Source: Dehalococcoidales bacterium (GTDB lineage: Bacteria > Chloroflexota > Dehalococcoidia > Dehalococcoidales > UBA5760). Taken from it: a stretch of 12,670 nt of DNA. The stretch is taken from assembly GCA_028710655.1 (NCBI GenBank), contig JAQTTS010000033.1, positions 1 through 12,670 on the forward strand. Direction: 5' to 3'. The notes below the pieces were generated by a model. It was not told the origin of the DNA and did no database searches. It worked only from the letters and a program-made list of their open reading frames with translations. Shown here in pieces: positions 6,134-12,670 of this stretch; position 1 is the stretch's first letter, and each line of letters opens with the position of its first letter. The translations under genes were made by a program, and so were the position numbers.

Positions 6134-7804
6134 TCACATTGTCTCCGGCACCGTCATACCCATAAGGTGAAGAGATCCCGCCAGAACCAGCCGGGCTGCC
6201 GCTACCAGTTTGAGACGGGCCTTACTCAGCGACTCCTCATGACGGGAAACAACACGACACTGCGTATAAAAACCGTGGAACACGGTAGCCAGCTCCTGTG
6301 CATAATAGGCAAGGTGATGGGGCTCCAGAGTGCTGGTAACCACCTCGACTATCTCTGGTAAAAGCAGCATCTTCCTTATCAGGGTCAACTCGGGCTCGGT
6401 ATTAAGCAGCGAAACATCGCCGTCGCGAAAATCGATCCCGCTCTCCCGGGCCAGGCGAAGGATGCTGGCAATACGGGCATAAGCATACTGTACGTAGTAG
6501 ACAGGATTATCCGCCGACTGCTTCTTGGCTAACTCCAGGTCAAAGTCCATCTGGCTGTCCGCAGAGCGGGACAAAAAGAAAAAACGGCAGGCATCAACCC
6601 CCACCTCATCAATCACCTCACGCAGGGTAATGATATCGCCGCTACGTTTGGAAACACGCACCAGTTCATCACCGCGGCGTAGAGTGACCAGTTGAGCGAT
6701 TATTACCCCCAGCCGTTCCGGATCAACCCCGAAGGCACCGAGCACAGTTTTCATTCGCGACACGTGCCCCTGGTGGTCAGCCCCCCAGATATCGATCACT
6801 CTGTCAAAACGACGCTCAATAAACTTGTTATAGTGGTAGGCGATATCGGCAGCAAAATAGGTAGGTGAACCGTCACCACGCACGATGACATTATCCTTGT
6901 CCTCTCCCAGTGCAGTAGAGATAAACCAGATAGCGCCTTCCTTTTCAGCGATATAGCCGCCCTCCTCGAGGATTGACTTCACCTTCTCGTACTGTCCTCC
7001 GTCGTAGAGGCTCTGCTCGCTGAACCAAACATCGAAAGTCACCCCCAATGCCTCAAGATCAGCCCTGATCTGTCCTATCATCCTATTCAGCCCGAGCTGT
7101 CCTAAGTCCGACACCACCTCCGGTTCCGGGAGAGCGAGAAATCTATCTCCCTCATCGGCAACAATCTCCTTGGCCAGGTCAACCATATAGTGACCGACAT
7201 AGCCGTCGGCAGGCATCTCGGCGCTAACGCCCAATTGCTGCTGATAACGGGCATAGAGTGAACGGGCAAAGGCCCTCGTCTGGGATCCGGCATCGTTAAT
7301 ATAATACTCCTTCTCCACGCTATAGCCGGCAGCTGCAAGTACGCTGGCTAAGACGCTGCCCAGAATAGCGCCGCGGCCATGCCCGACATGAAGCGGCCCG
7401 GTGGGATTAACGCTGACAAACTCTATCTGTACCCGCTTGCCTTCTCCCAGGCTAATGTTGCCGTAAGCATCACCGGTCTCAAGGATTGAGTCTACCTGCG
7501 CAGCCAACCAATCTGCCTTAAGGGTGAAATTGATAAAACCGGGCGGCATCACTCTAACGGTACCAATCTCCGGACCGGGAACGATATAACCGGCGATATC
7601 CTCGGCTATCGCCAGCGGCCTGACCGAGGTCGCCCGGGCCAACTTCAGGGGCAGGCTCGAGGCATAATCACCGTGCTCCGCGTTCTGGGGATGTTCTACC
7701 GTTACCGGAGGCAAGTTCACCAACGGCAGCTTACCCCGCTCCAGAGCCTCGGTAACCGCCTGCGTCAACAGCTCAACCAGCTTATCTTTAATCATGAAAT
7801 TCAT
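6134..7804 (-). CDS. argS: Arginyl-tRNA synthetase
   Basis: Charges tRNA(Arg) with arginine in the cytoplasm; class I enzyme of 556 residues, normal length. Domains in order: N-terminal Arg-specific additional domain (about 5-100, with the conserved [14 protein letters not shown] at 43-56); catalytic Rossmann domain with the HIGH motif as HVGHGRG (139-145) within [17 protein letters not shown] region as VSKRSG (384-389); and the DALR anticodon-binding domain from about 435 to the end, including [12 protein letters not shown]. The bases before ATG 7804 contain no strong ribosome site. An in-frame ATG three codons later is possible, though the first is the simpler choice. A promoter is visible about 70 bases upstream, so it can be expressed independently of recG and may carry trpS with it. 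Confidence 0.97.
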   Translation of the reverse strand: MNFMIKDKLVELLTQAVTEALERGKLPLVNLPPVTVEHPQNAEHGDYASSLPLKLARATSVRPLAIAEDIAGYIVPGPEIGTVRVMPPGFINFTLKADWLAAQVDSILETGDAYGNISLGEGKRVQIEFVSVNPTGPLHVGHGRGAILGSVLASVLAAAGYSVEKEYYINDAGSQTRAFARSLYARYQQQLGVSAEMPADGYVGHYMVDLAKEIVADEGDRFLALPEPEVVSDLGQLGLNRMIGQIRADLEALGVTFDVWFSEQSLYDGGQYEKVKSILEEGGYIAEKEGAIWFISTALGEDKDNVIVRGDGSPTYFAADIAYHYNKFIERRFDRVIDIWGADHQGHVSRMKTVLGAFGVDPERLGVIIAQLVTLRRGDELVRVSKRSGDIITLREVIDEVGVDACRFFFLSRSADSQMDFDLELAKKQSADNPVYYVQYAYARIASILRLARESGIDFRDGDVSLLNTEPELTLIRKMLLLPEIVEVVTSTLEPHHLAYYAQELATVFHGFYTQCRVVSRHEESLSKARLKLVAAARLVLAGSLHLMGMTVPETM

Positions 7805-7874
7805 GGAAGTTTGGTTTCAGGCTCCCAACCCAAGCACCCTTTTCAGGATCATTTCAGGCTAACTATACGTTCGA

Positions 7875-7883
7875 ATTATAACA
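7875..7883 (-). promoter_or_regulatory. Probable extended -10 promoter for argS
   Basis: The minus strand reads TGTTATAAT at 7883-7875, a consensus -10 with the TGn extension. No good -35 is found at 16-19 bases. The start point would be near 7868, giving a leader of about 64 bases. The leader contains three copies of CCTGAAA (minus strand; plus-strand TTTCAGG at 7815, 7841 and 7852). The region 7805-7944 holds no gene. Confidence 0.5.
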
Positions 7884-7944
7884 CAAGGCTAACTGGAGAG
7901 GATAGCCCGCACCACCTGCAGTCAGGACTCCAAACAATAAGGCC

Positions 7945-10401
7945 CTAGCTCCACTCACCACCCTCAGCAGGCCAGACCCGGGTCAGCTCCTTAACCAGCA
8001 AATGATGCTCAGCCTTTTCAAAACCGGGATCTATCTCAAAGAGCCTGATCGCCTCACTGCGGGCCATTTCGAGCAAAGCGACATCGGACAGCTTAGCCAT
8101 TTTCAGATCGGGCAGCCCGCTCTGCCTGGTGCCGAAGAACTCACCGGGCCCCCTTAGCTTAAGGTCTTCTTCAGCCAGGGCAAAGCCGTCCTGGACCCTC
8201 TCTATAATACCAAGCCTCTCCCTGCTTACCTCGGAAGGGTCATGGGCCAACAGCATACAGTAGCTCTGTTCCTGCCCCCGCCCCACCCGACCGCGGAACT
8301 GGTGCAGCTGCGACAGACCGAAACGGTCGGCGCTCTCCACCATCATCACCGTAGCATTGGGCACATCTATACCCACCTCAATTACCGGAGTGGAGACCAG
8401 AATATTGAGCTCGGCGGAGCGGAAACGCCGCATCACCTTATCCTTGTCCGCTGCCGTCATCCGTCCGTGGAGCAAACCCAGCTTGAACTCAGGGAAGACG
8501 TCCCGGGAGAGGTGCTCATACTCGGCAATCGCCGCCTTGGCCTGGACCGCCTCCGACTCTTCTACCAGAGGGCAGAGAATGAACGCCTGGCGGCCCCCGG
8601 CCACCTGACGGCACAGAAAGTTGTAGGCACTATTCCGTTGTTCGGGCTTAAGCCACTTCGTTTTTATCACCTGTCTCCCGGGAGGTAACTGATCAATGAC
8701 CGAAAGATCAAGGTCGCCGTACAGGGTCAGGGCCAGCGTACGGGGGATGGGCGTTGCTGTCATCACCAGGACATGCGGGTTAAAACCTTTCTGCCGGATG
8801 GCCGAGCGCTGGGCAACGCCAAAGCGATGCTGCTCGTCTATCACCACCAGTCCCAACCGGGAGAAGGCTACCCCCTTTTGAATCAGGGCATGAGTCCCGA
8901 TAGCAATGTCTACTTCCCCACTCGCGACACGCTGTTTAAGCTTCTCCTTCTTTTTCAGGTTAATATCACCAATCAAAAGCGCTACGTTGATAGGACGAGT
9001 AAACCGGCCGGAATAGCGGAGGAAATTTTCTTCCTGCTTCTCCTCGCCGCTCACCCCCGAGAGAAGCTTACGGATGGTAGTAAAGTGTTGCTCGGCGAGA
9101 ATCTCCGTGGGTGCCATCAAAGCCCCCTGATACCCGTTAGCCGCCGCCATCAGCAAGGCAGCGGTAGCCACCACTGTCTTACCGCTGCCCACTTCACCCT
9201 GCAATAGACGGGACATCGGCTGTGCCCGCTCCAGATCAGTCATTATCTCCTGAAGCACCCTCTGCTGAGCCGGGGTCAGCTCGAACGGGAGAGACTTGAG
9301 AAAGACATCCAACGCCGCCACGTCAATACTGAAAGGATTACCCGGCTGGCCCTCCTGCCAATGACGCTTCTTACTCAACACACCCAGCTGAAGGAGAAAA
9401 AGCTCATCAAAAGCAAGGCGCAGACGAGCCCGGTCCTTAAGTGCTTCATCATCAGGGTAGTGCGCCTGACTGATCGCCTGGACCAAATCGAGAAGACTAT
9501 GGCGCTCACGCACCTCTCGAGGTAAGAAGTCTTCAAGCAGCACTACCCACCGGTCAACAACCTCTTTCATCAGCTTCCTCACCTGACGGGGGTGTAAGCC
9601 CGAGGTCAAAGGGTAGACGGGTACCAGACGCCCGGTATGAACCAGGTCTTCATCCCCGACCTGCTCCCATTCCGGCGATTCAAAGACATGCCTGCCGTTA
9701 AACAATCCCACCCGCCCGCTGATAACTATCCGGGTGTTGGTAGCCAGTTTCTTAGCCAAGTAGGGATTGTTGAACCAGACCACCCGGACATTACCCGTCT
9801 CGTCACCGACAACGGCCTCCGTACTACGCCGGCCGCCCAGTCTGACCTCCTGGGCCTGCCAGACATTGACAACCACCGTTGCTTCTTCACCTTCGGTAAG
9901 CTGTGAGATATGCTTCCCCTGGCTGTAGTCAAGATGTCGGTTGGGGAAGAAATAGAGAAGGTCACGTACCGTAGTGACACCCAGCTTTTTAAACTTGGCG
10001 GCCAGACCCGAGCTAACACCATGGACCACGGTAACCGGTAAATCCACAGACTTACCATCAGCCACCATCTTCTTTTTCGAATTCACCGCAGTACGCCTTA
10101 CCAGGGGAGTCATTGCGGGCTCTGCCTTCCGCTCCTCCTGCGTCTCAAGTTCAGCCAGCAAGGTCAGCATACCCTCTACCCACCTGGCACGCTGGTCCTG
10201 ATTTAGAGAGGCATAGCCGGGATGGATCAGATTAAGCCCGCCGGAGCGGGTGGGGAGCTTGGGAACACTAAACAACCCTCCTGCCTGTCCTATCCAGCGG
10301 TGGAGAAACTGGTCCAGACCACCGATTACTGATGAATCCGGGTACCCCTTCTGCTGCTCAAGCTTGAGAATCTTACGCAGCGACCCCACATCTATTGACA
10401 A
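7945..10401 (-). CDS. recG: ATP-dependent DNA helicase RecG
   Basis: Superfamily 2 helicase that remodels stalled replication forks and branch-migrates recombination intermediates. I place the start at TTG 10401-10399: GGAGG (10409-10413) lies 7 bases upstream, and a promoter overlaps the longer reading frame that begins at 10488. This gives 818 residues. Layout: an extension of about 120 residues before the usual RecG N-terminus (the HGVSSGLAAKFKKLGV...DLLYFFP segment begins near 127), then the wedge OB domain (about 170-260), Walker A GEVGSGKT (402-409), DEQH box (522-525), MTATPIPRT (547-555), motif VI QLHQFRGRVGRG (698-709) and the C-terminal TRG region around LKLRGPGEFFGTRQSG. A loop of roughly 20 extra residues (about 450-472) follows motif Ia. 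Extended RecG forms are known, for example in Thermotoga. Confidence 0.96.
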   Translation of the reverse strand: MSIDVGSLRKILKLEQQKGYPDSSVIGGLDQFLHRWIGQAGGLFSVPKLPTRSGGLNLIHPGYASLNQDQRARWVEGMLTLLAELETQEERKAEPAMTPLVRRTAVNSKKKMVADGKSVDLPVTVVHGVSSGLAAKFKKLGVTTVRDLLYFFPNRHLDYSQGKHISQLTEGEEATVVVNVWQAQEVRLGGRRSTEAVVGDETGNVRVVWFNNPYLAKKLATNTRIVISGRVGLFNGRHVFESPEWEQVGDEDLVHTGRLVPVYPLTSGLHPRQVRKLMKEVVDRWVVLLEDFLPREVRERHSLLDLVQAISQAHYPDDEALKDRARLRLAFDELFLLQLGVLSKKRHWQEGQPGNPFSIDVAALDVFLKSLPFELTPAQQRVLQEIMTDLERAQPMSRLLQGEVGSGKTVVATAALLMAAANGYQGALMAPTEILAEQHFTTIRKLLSGVSGEEKQEENFLRYSGRFTRPINVALLIGDINLKKKEKLKQRVASGEVDIAIGTHALIQKGVAFSRLGLVVIDEQHRFGVAQRSAIRQKGFNPHVLVMTATPIPRTLALTLYGDLDLSVIDQLPPGRQVIKTKWLKPEQRNSAYNFLCRQVAGGRQAFILCPLVEESEAVQAKAAIAEYEHLSRDVFPEFKLGLLHGRMTAADKDKVMRRFRSAELNILVSTPVIEVGIDVPNATVMMVESADRFGLSQLHQFRGRVGRGQEQSYCMLLAHDPSEVSRERLGIIERVQDGFALAEEDLKLRGPGEFFGTRQSGLPDLKMAKLSDVALLEMARSEAIRLFEIDPGFEKAEHHLLVKELTRVWPAEGGEWS

Positions 10402-10459
10402 GTCTTTTCCTCCGTCCCTCTTCCGCAATACCGGCCCGGCTACCCATCCAAATATTACC

Positions 10460-10488
10460 ATTATACCGTGCTTAATTAATGACGCCAA
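10460..10488 (-). promoter_or_regulatory. Probable recG promoter
   Basis: TTGGCG (10483-10488) and TATAAT (10460-10465) on the minus strand, spaced exactly 17 bases. The start point would be near 10453, about 50 bases before the chosen TTG start. The first codon of the longer possible frame coincides with the -35 box, which argues against that longer frame being translated. Confidence 0.68.
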
Positions 10489-10530
10489 GTATCAGCTGCC
10501 TTAACCGACTGGGAAGGCAATTCTCTTTTC

Positions 10531-10559
10531 TTGACGGCTTAAGTCACGGGTTATAAAAT
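10531..10559 (+). promoter_or_regulatory. Probable promoter for the FAD-dependent protein gene
   Basis: TTGACG (10531-10536) and TAAAAT (10554-10559) with a 17-base spacer; each box matches 5 of 6 consensus bases. The start point would be about 10566, so the message would begin only about 11 bases before ATG 10577. It is back to back with the recG promoter, with 42 bases between the two -35 boxes. Confidence 0.65.
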
Positions 10560-10576
10560 GTCACTGCTTGAGTAAG

Positions 10577-11920
10577 ATGACCAAGAAATACGACATTATT
10601 GTGGTCGGCGGCGGACCGGCTGGAATATTCGCCGCTCTAGAGCTTTCGCAGGTATCCCGCCTCAACATACTGCTCGTCGAGAAGGGGAGTGATATCGACA
10701 AGCGCAGTAACCTAGTCTGCGGTCTGGGCGGGGCTGGTGCCTACAGCGACGGCAAGCTGACACTCTCATCACAGGTGGGGGGACACCTCAGGGAATACCT
10801 TGATGAGAATGACACCCGGACCCTGATTAAATACGTCGATGAGATATACCTCAAGTTCGGCGCTCCCGACCGGCTATACGGCGTAGGTGACGATATTGCC
10901 CGGCTAGGCCGCCAGGCATCTCTGGCCGGACTGCACCTGATACCGGTACCACTCCGCCATATGGGGACCGAGCGCTGCCGTTCCGTGCTCAGAAAGATGC
11001 GTGACCACCTGATTTCACGCCTGGAATTTAAACTCGAGACAGCAGCATCTTCCATCATCGTGGATAACGGTAAAGTCAAGGGTATTGAGACCACCGGCGG
11101 AGAGAGATTTGACTGCGACTATCTGATTCTGGCTCCCGGCCGGGAAGGGGCTGACTGGCTACTAACACAGGCAAAACTGCTTAATCTAACGGTACATAAC
11201 AACCCGGTTGATGTCGGGGTCAGGGTAGAGGTACCAGCAGCGGTGATGGAAGAACTGACCAGCGTACTATACGAGGTAAAACTGGAGTTTTTCTCGACAA
11301 GCTTTGACGACCGTATCCGAACCTTCTGTATGTGCCCGGCCGGCGAGGTCACTATGGAGACCACCGGCGGCAACGACCCCGTAACTACAGTCAACGGGCA
11401 CAGCTACGCCAGTCTTAACAGCAGTAACACCAACTTCGCTCTGCTGGTCAGCACAGACTTCACCGAACCGTTCCGGGAACCGATTGCCTACGGCAAATAT
11501 CTGGCCAGACTGGCCAATATTCTCAGCGGCGGGGTACTGGTGCAGCGGCTGGGCGACCTAATGGGAGGCCACCGCTCCACAACCGCCCGTATCGAACGGG
11601 GTATCGTACAGCCCACCCTGAAGGAGGCTACTCCGGGTGACCTCAGCTTTGTCCTTCCCTACCGCCACCTTACCGGGATCATCGAGATGCTCGAAGCGAT
11701 GGACAAACTAGCGCCGGGAGTAGCTGACAAAAGTACCCTGCTCTACGGAGTCGAAGTCAAATTCTACTCCTTCCGACCCCACTTAAGCCACGGTCTTGAG
11801 ACTGAGGTAAGCAACCTTTTTGCCGCCGGCGACGGTGCCGGGGTCAGCCGCGGCCTAATCCAGGCATCGGCCTCAGGAGTGGTAGCCGCCCGCGAGATAC
11901 TGAAGAGATGCCACCGCTAA
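10577..11920 (+). CDS. FAD-dependent dehydrogenase of the uncharacterised COG2509 type
   Basis: A soluble flavoprotein of 447 residues counting from ATG 10577; an in-frame TTG at 10568 would add three residues but would lie almost at the predicted transcription start. The N-terminal dinucleotide-binding fold is clear: YDIIVVGGGPAGIFAALEL with GGGPAG at 11-16 and the ribose-binding acidic residue E35 after strand 2 (ILLVEKG). It is followed by SNLVCGLGGAGAYSDGKL (45-61) and a second FAD contact near the C-terminus, LFAAGDGAGVSRGLIQASASG (from 414). These blocks match the COG2509 group of predicted FAD-dependent dehydrogenases, whose substrate is not established. There are no membrane segments and no Fe-S motif. 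It is transcribed alone and divergently from recG, so neighbours give no clue to the substrate. Confidence 0.9.
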   Translation: MTKKYDIIVVGGGPAGIFAALELSQVSRLNILLVEKGSDIDKRSNLVCGLGGAGAYSDGKLTLSSQVGGHLREYLDENDTRTLIKYVDEIYLKFGAPDRLYGVGDDIARLGRQASLAGLHLIPVPLRHMGTERCRSVLRKMRDHLISRLEFKLETAASSIIVDNGKVKGIETTGGERFDCDYLILAPGREGADWLLTQAKLLNLTVHNNPVDVGVRVEVPAAVMEELTSVLYEVKLEFFSTSFDDRIRTFCMCPAGEVTMETTGGNDPVTTVNGHSYASLNSSNTNFALLVSTDFTEPFREPIAYGKYLARLANILSGGVLVQRLGDLMGGHRSTTARIERGIVQPTLKEATPGDLSFVLPYRHLTGIIEMLEAMDKLAPGVADKSTLLYGVEVKFYSFRPHLSHGLETEVSNLFAAGDGAGVSRGLIQASASGVVAAREILKRCHR

Positions 11921-12014
11921 GACCATCTTATACCGCAAAAACCTCCGGAACAAAACCGCCACTTTCCGGGAAAATGGATCCGATTCAGAGCGCTGCATCG
12001 CTACTACGGATAGC

Positions 12015-12051
12015 CCCTGTCCTTGACAGGGTAGCCTGTGCCAACTAAAAT
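12015..12051 (+). promoter_or_regulatory. Strong promoter for yqeY with a dyad over the -35 box
   Basis: TTGACA (12023-12028, perfect) and TAAAAT (12046-12051, 5 of 6) are separated by 17 bases, the best promoter in the window. The inverted repeat CCCTGTC-CTT-GACAGGG (12015-12031) covers the -35 box. A 10-base palindrome, TGATTAATCA (12057-12066), sits at the expected start point. Either could be an operator. The leader to the ATG at 12147 is about 89 bases. The rest of the gap 11921-12146 holds no gene and no convincing terminator. Confidence 0.7.
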
Positions 12052-12146
12052 AGGACTGATTAATCAATCTCGCATTACCCCTTACCAGCATCATTTCCTT
12101 TATCGTCTGATCAATATCTGTGAAACAGCAGGCATGAGGTTAAGAG

Positions 12147-12599
12147 ATGGAAGCGAACCTTAAAGCAAAGCTGGAAGCCGACATGTGGCAGTCAATGAAG
12201 GACCGGGATGATGTCAGGCGTTCTACACTCCGTCTGCTCCTGGCCGCCGTCAAGAATGCCGAGATTGCCAAACGGGGCAGCCTGGATGACCCGGGTATTC
12301 TGGGTGTCGTCGTCAAAGAGATCAAGCAGCGTAACGAGAGCATCGAGGCCTTCAAGCTGGGAGCCCGCCCCGATCTGGTAGCCCGGGAAGAGGCCGAGAT
12401 GGCTATCCTCAAAGAGTATTTACCCCGACAATTGTCCCGGGAAGAGGTTATCGCTGAGGTCCGTCGGGTCATTGAAGAAGTAGGCGCGCAGGGACCCCGC
12501 GATAAGGGCAAGGTGATGCCCATGATCATGGCCCGCCTCAAAGGAAAAGCGGACGGACGAGAGATAAACGAGATAGTGACCGGACTACTAACTGAATAG
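12147..12599 (+). CDS. yqeY: GatB/YqeY domain protein (stand-alone YqeY)
   Basis: A 150-residue, charged, all-helical cytoplasmic protein matching the YqeY family (PF09424) over its whole length. Landmarks are LRLLLAAVKNAEI (28-40), a long helix with VVKEIKQRNESIEAF (55-69), EAEMAILKEYLPRQLS (82-97), and the C-terminal GKVMPMIMARLKGKADGREI segment. The family shares the helical tail domain that GatB uses to hold tRNA, so a tRNA-related role is often assumed, but no activity is firmly established. The ATG start has GAGGT 7 bases upstream. gatC and gatA lie in the same window but about 7.3 kb away in separate transcription units. No gene can be supported in the 71 bases that follow it. Confidence 0.93.
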   Translation: MEANLKAKLEADMWQSMKDRDDVRRSTLRLLLAAVKNAEIAKRGSLDDPGILGVVVKEIKQRNESIEAFKLGARPDLVAREEAEMAILKEYLPRQLSREEVIAEVRRVIEEVGAQGPRDKGKVMPMIMARLKGKADGREINEIVTGLLTE

Positions 12600-12670
12600 C
12601 ATGTCTTTCACGCCATTCAAGAGAGATGCTCTCCCGGCGATACCGAAGGGGCACAGTTGCCGCTATGGAT

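Noticed and set aside
8773..9207. Open frames on the plus strand inside recG
   Set aside because: Antisense to the RecG helicase core, no ribosome site or domain.
11945..11969. CCGGAA/TTCCGG inverted repeat after the FAD gene as a terminator
   Set aside because: Six-bp stem with a 13-base loop and no T-run afterwards; too weak to call.
12140..12541. A 133-codon minus-strand frame covering most of yqeY
   Set aside because: Ser/Arg-rich mirror of the YqeY reading frame, which has a good ribosome site and promoter.
12600..12670. Possible start of a further gene (ATGGAT at 12665) and a small GAGAG/CTCTC hairpin
   Set aside because: Only six bases of frame remain and the purine run lies too far upstream; the stem is five bp without a T-run.
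1..12670. tRNA, rRNA, CRISPR, insertion sequence, prophage or defence genes
   Set aside because: No tRNA-like cloverleaf, no periodic repeats and no transposase or integrase motifs were seen in the coding or intergenic parts.

Overview
This 12.7-kb window is ordinary bacterial housekeeping DNA at high gene density. It has one gene cut at the left edge and eleven complete genes. I see no mobile element, CRISPR array, rRNA, tRNA or phage gene. The mid-50s G+C look, the frequent GTG and TTG starts, a RecG with a long N-terminal extension, a TrpRS with a four-cysteine iron-sulfur motif, a stand-alone YqeY protein and an uncharacterised COG2509-type flavoprotein together suggest an anaerobic or deep-branching bacterium. 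My best guess is a Dehalococcoidia-like Chloroflexota; this is inference from gene content and was not tested by a search.

Left region, minus strand (1-2875). An ABC importer of the BPD_transp_2 / ABC_sub_bind class is read leftward as lipoprotein binding protein, then permease, then ATPase (cut at base 1). It has its own promoter about 130 bases upstream. A perfect 16-bp hairpin lies between the binding-protein and permease genes and probably sets their relative expression. Upstream, on the same strand, is a small NfeD-like membrane protein.

Centre-left, plus strand (2876-5050). A divergent promoter region separates nfeD from gatC-gatA, which encode two of the three subunits of the glutamyl/aspartyl-tRNA amidotransferase. 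gatB is not in the window. A 76-residue protein of unknown function follows gatA in the same transcription unit. Its stop codon overlaps the stop codon of the convergent trpS.

Centre-right, minus strand (5047-10401). recG, argS and trpS are read leftward in that order. recG and argS each have a recognisable promoter. Two aminoacyl-tRNA synthetases next to the amidotransferase genes make this mostly a tRNA-charging neighbourhood, with one replication-fork repair helicase.

Right region, plus strand (10402-12670). A second divergent promoter region drives a COG2509-type FAD protein. Next comes a 226-base gap with an excellent promoter and a dyad over its -35 box, then a YqeY (GatB-tail-like) protein. 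The last 71 bases hold no gene I can support.

No undescribed defence or biosynthetic system is evident. The points most worth a second look are the intercistronic hairpin, the iron-sulfur TrpRS near an importer family that often carries aromatic amino acids, the symmetric divergent promoters with operator-like dyads, two apparently near-leaderless genes, and the small unknown protein attached to gatCA.
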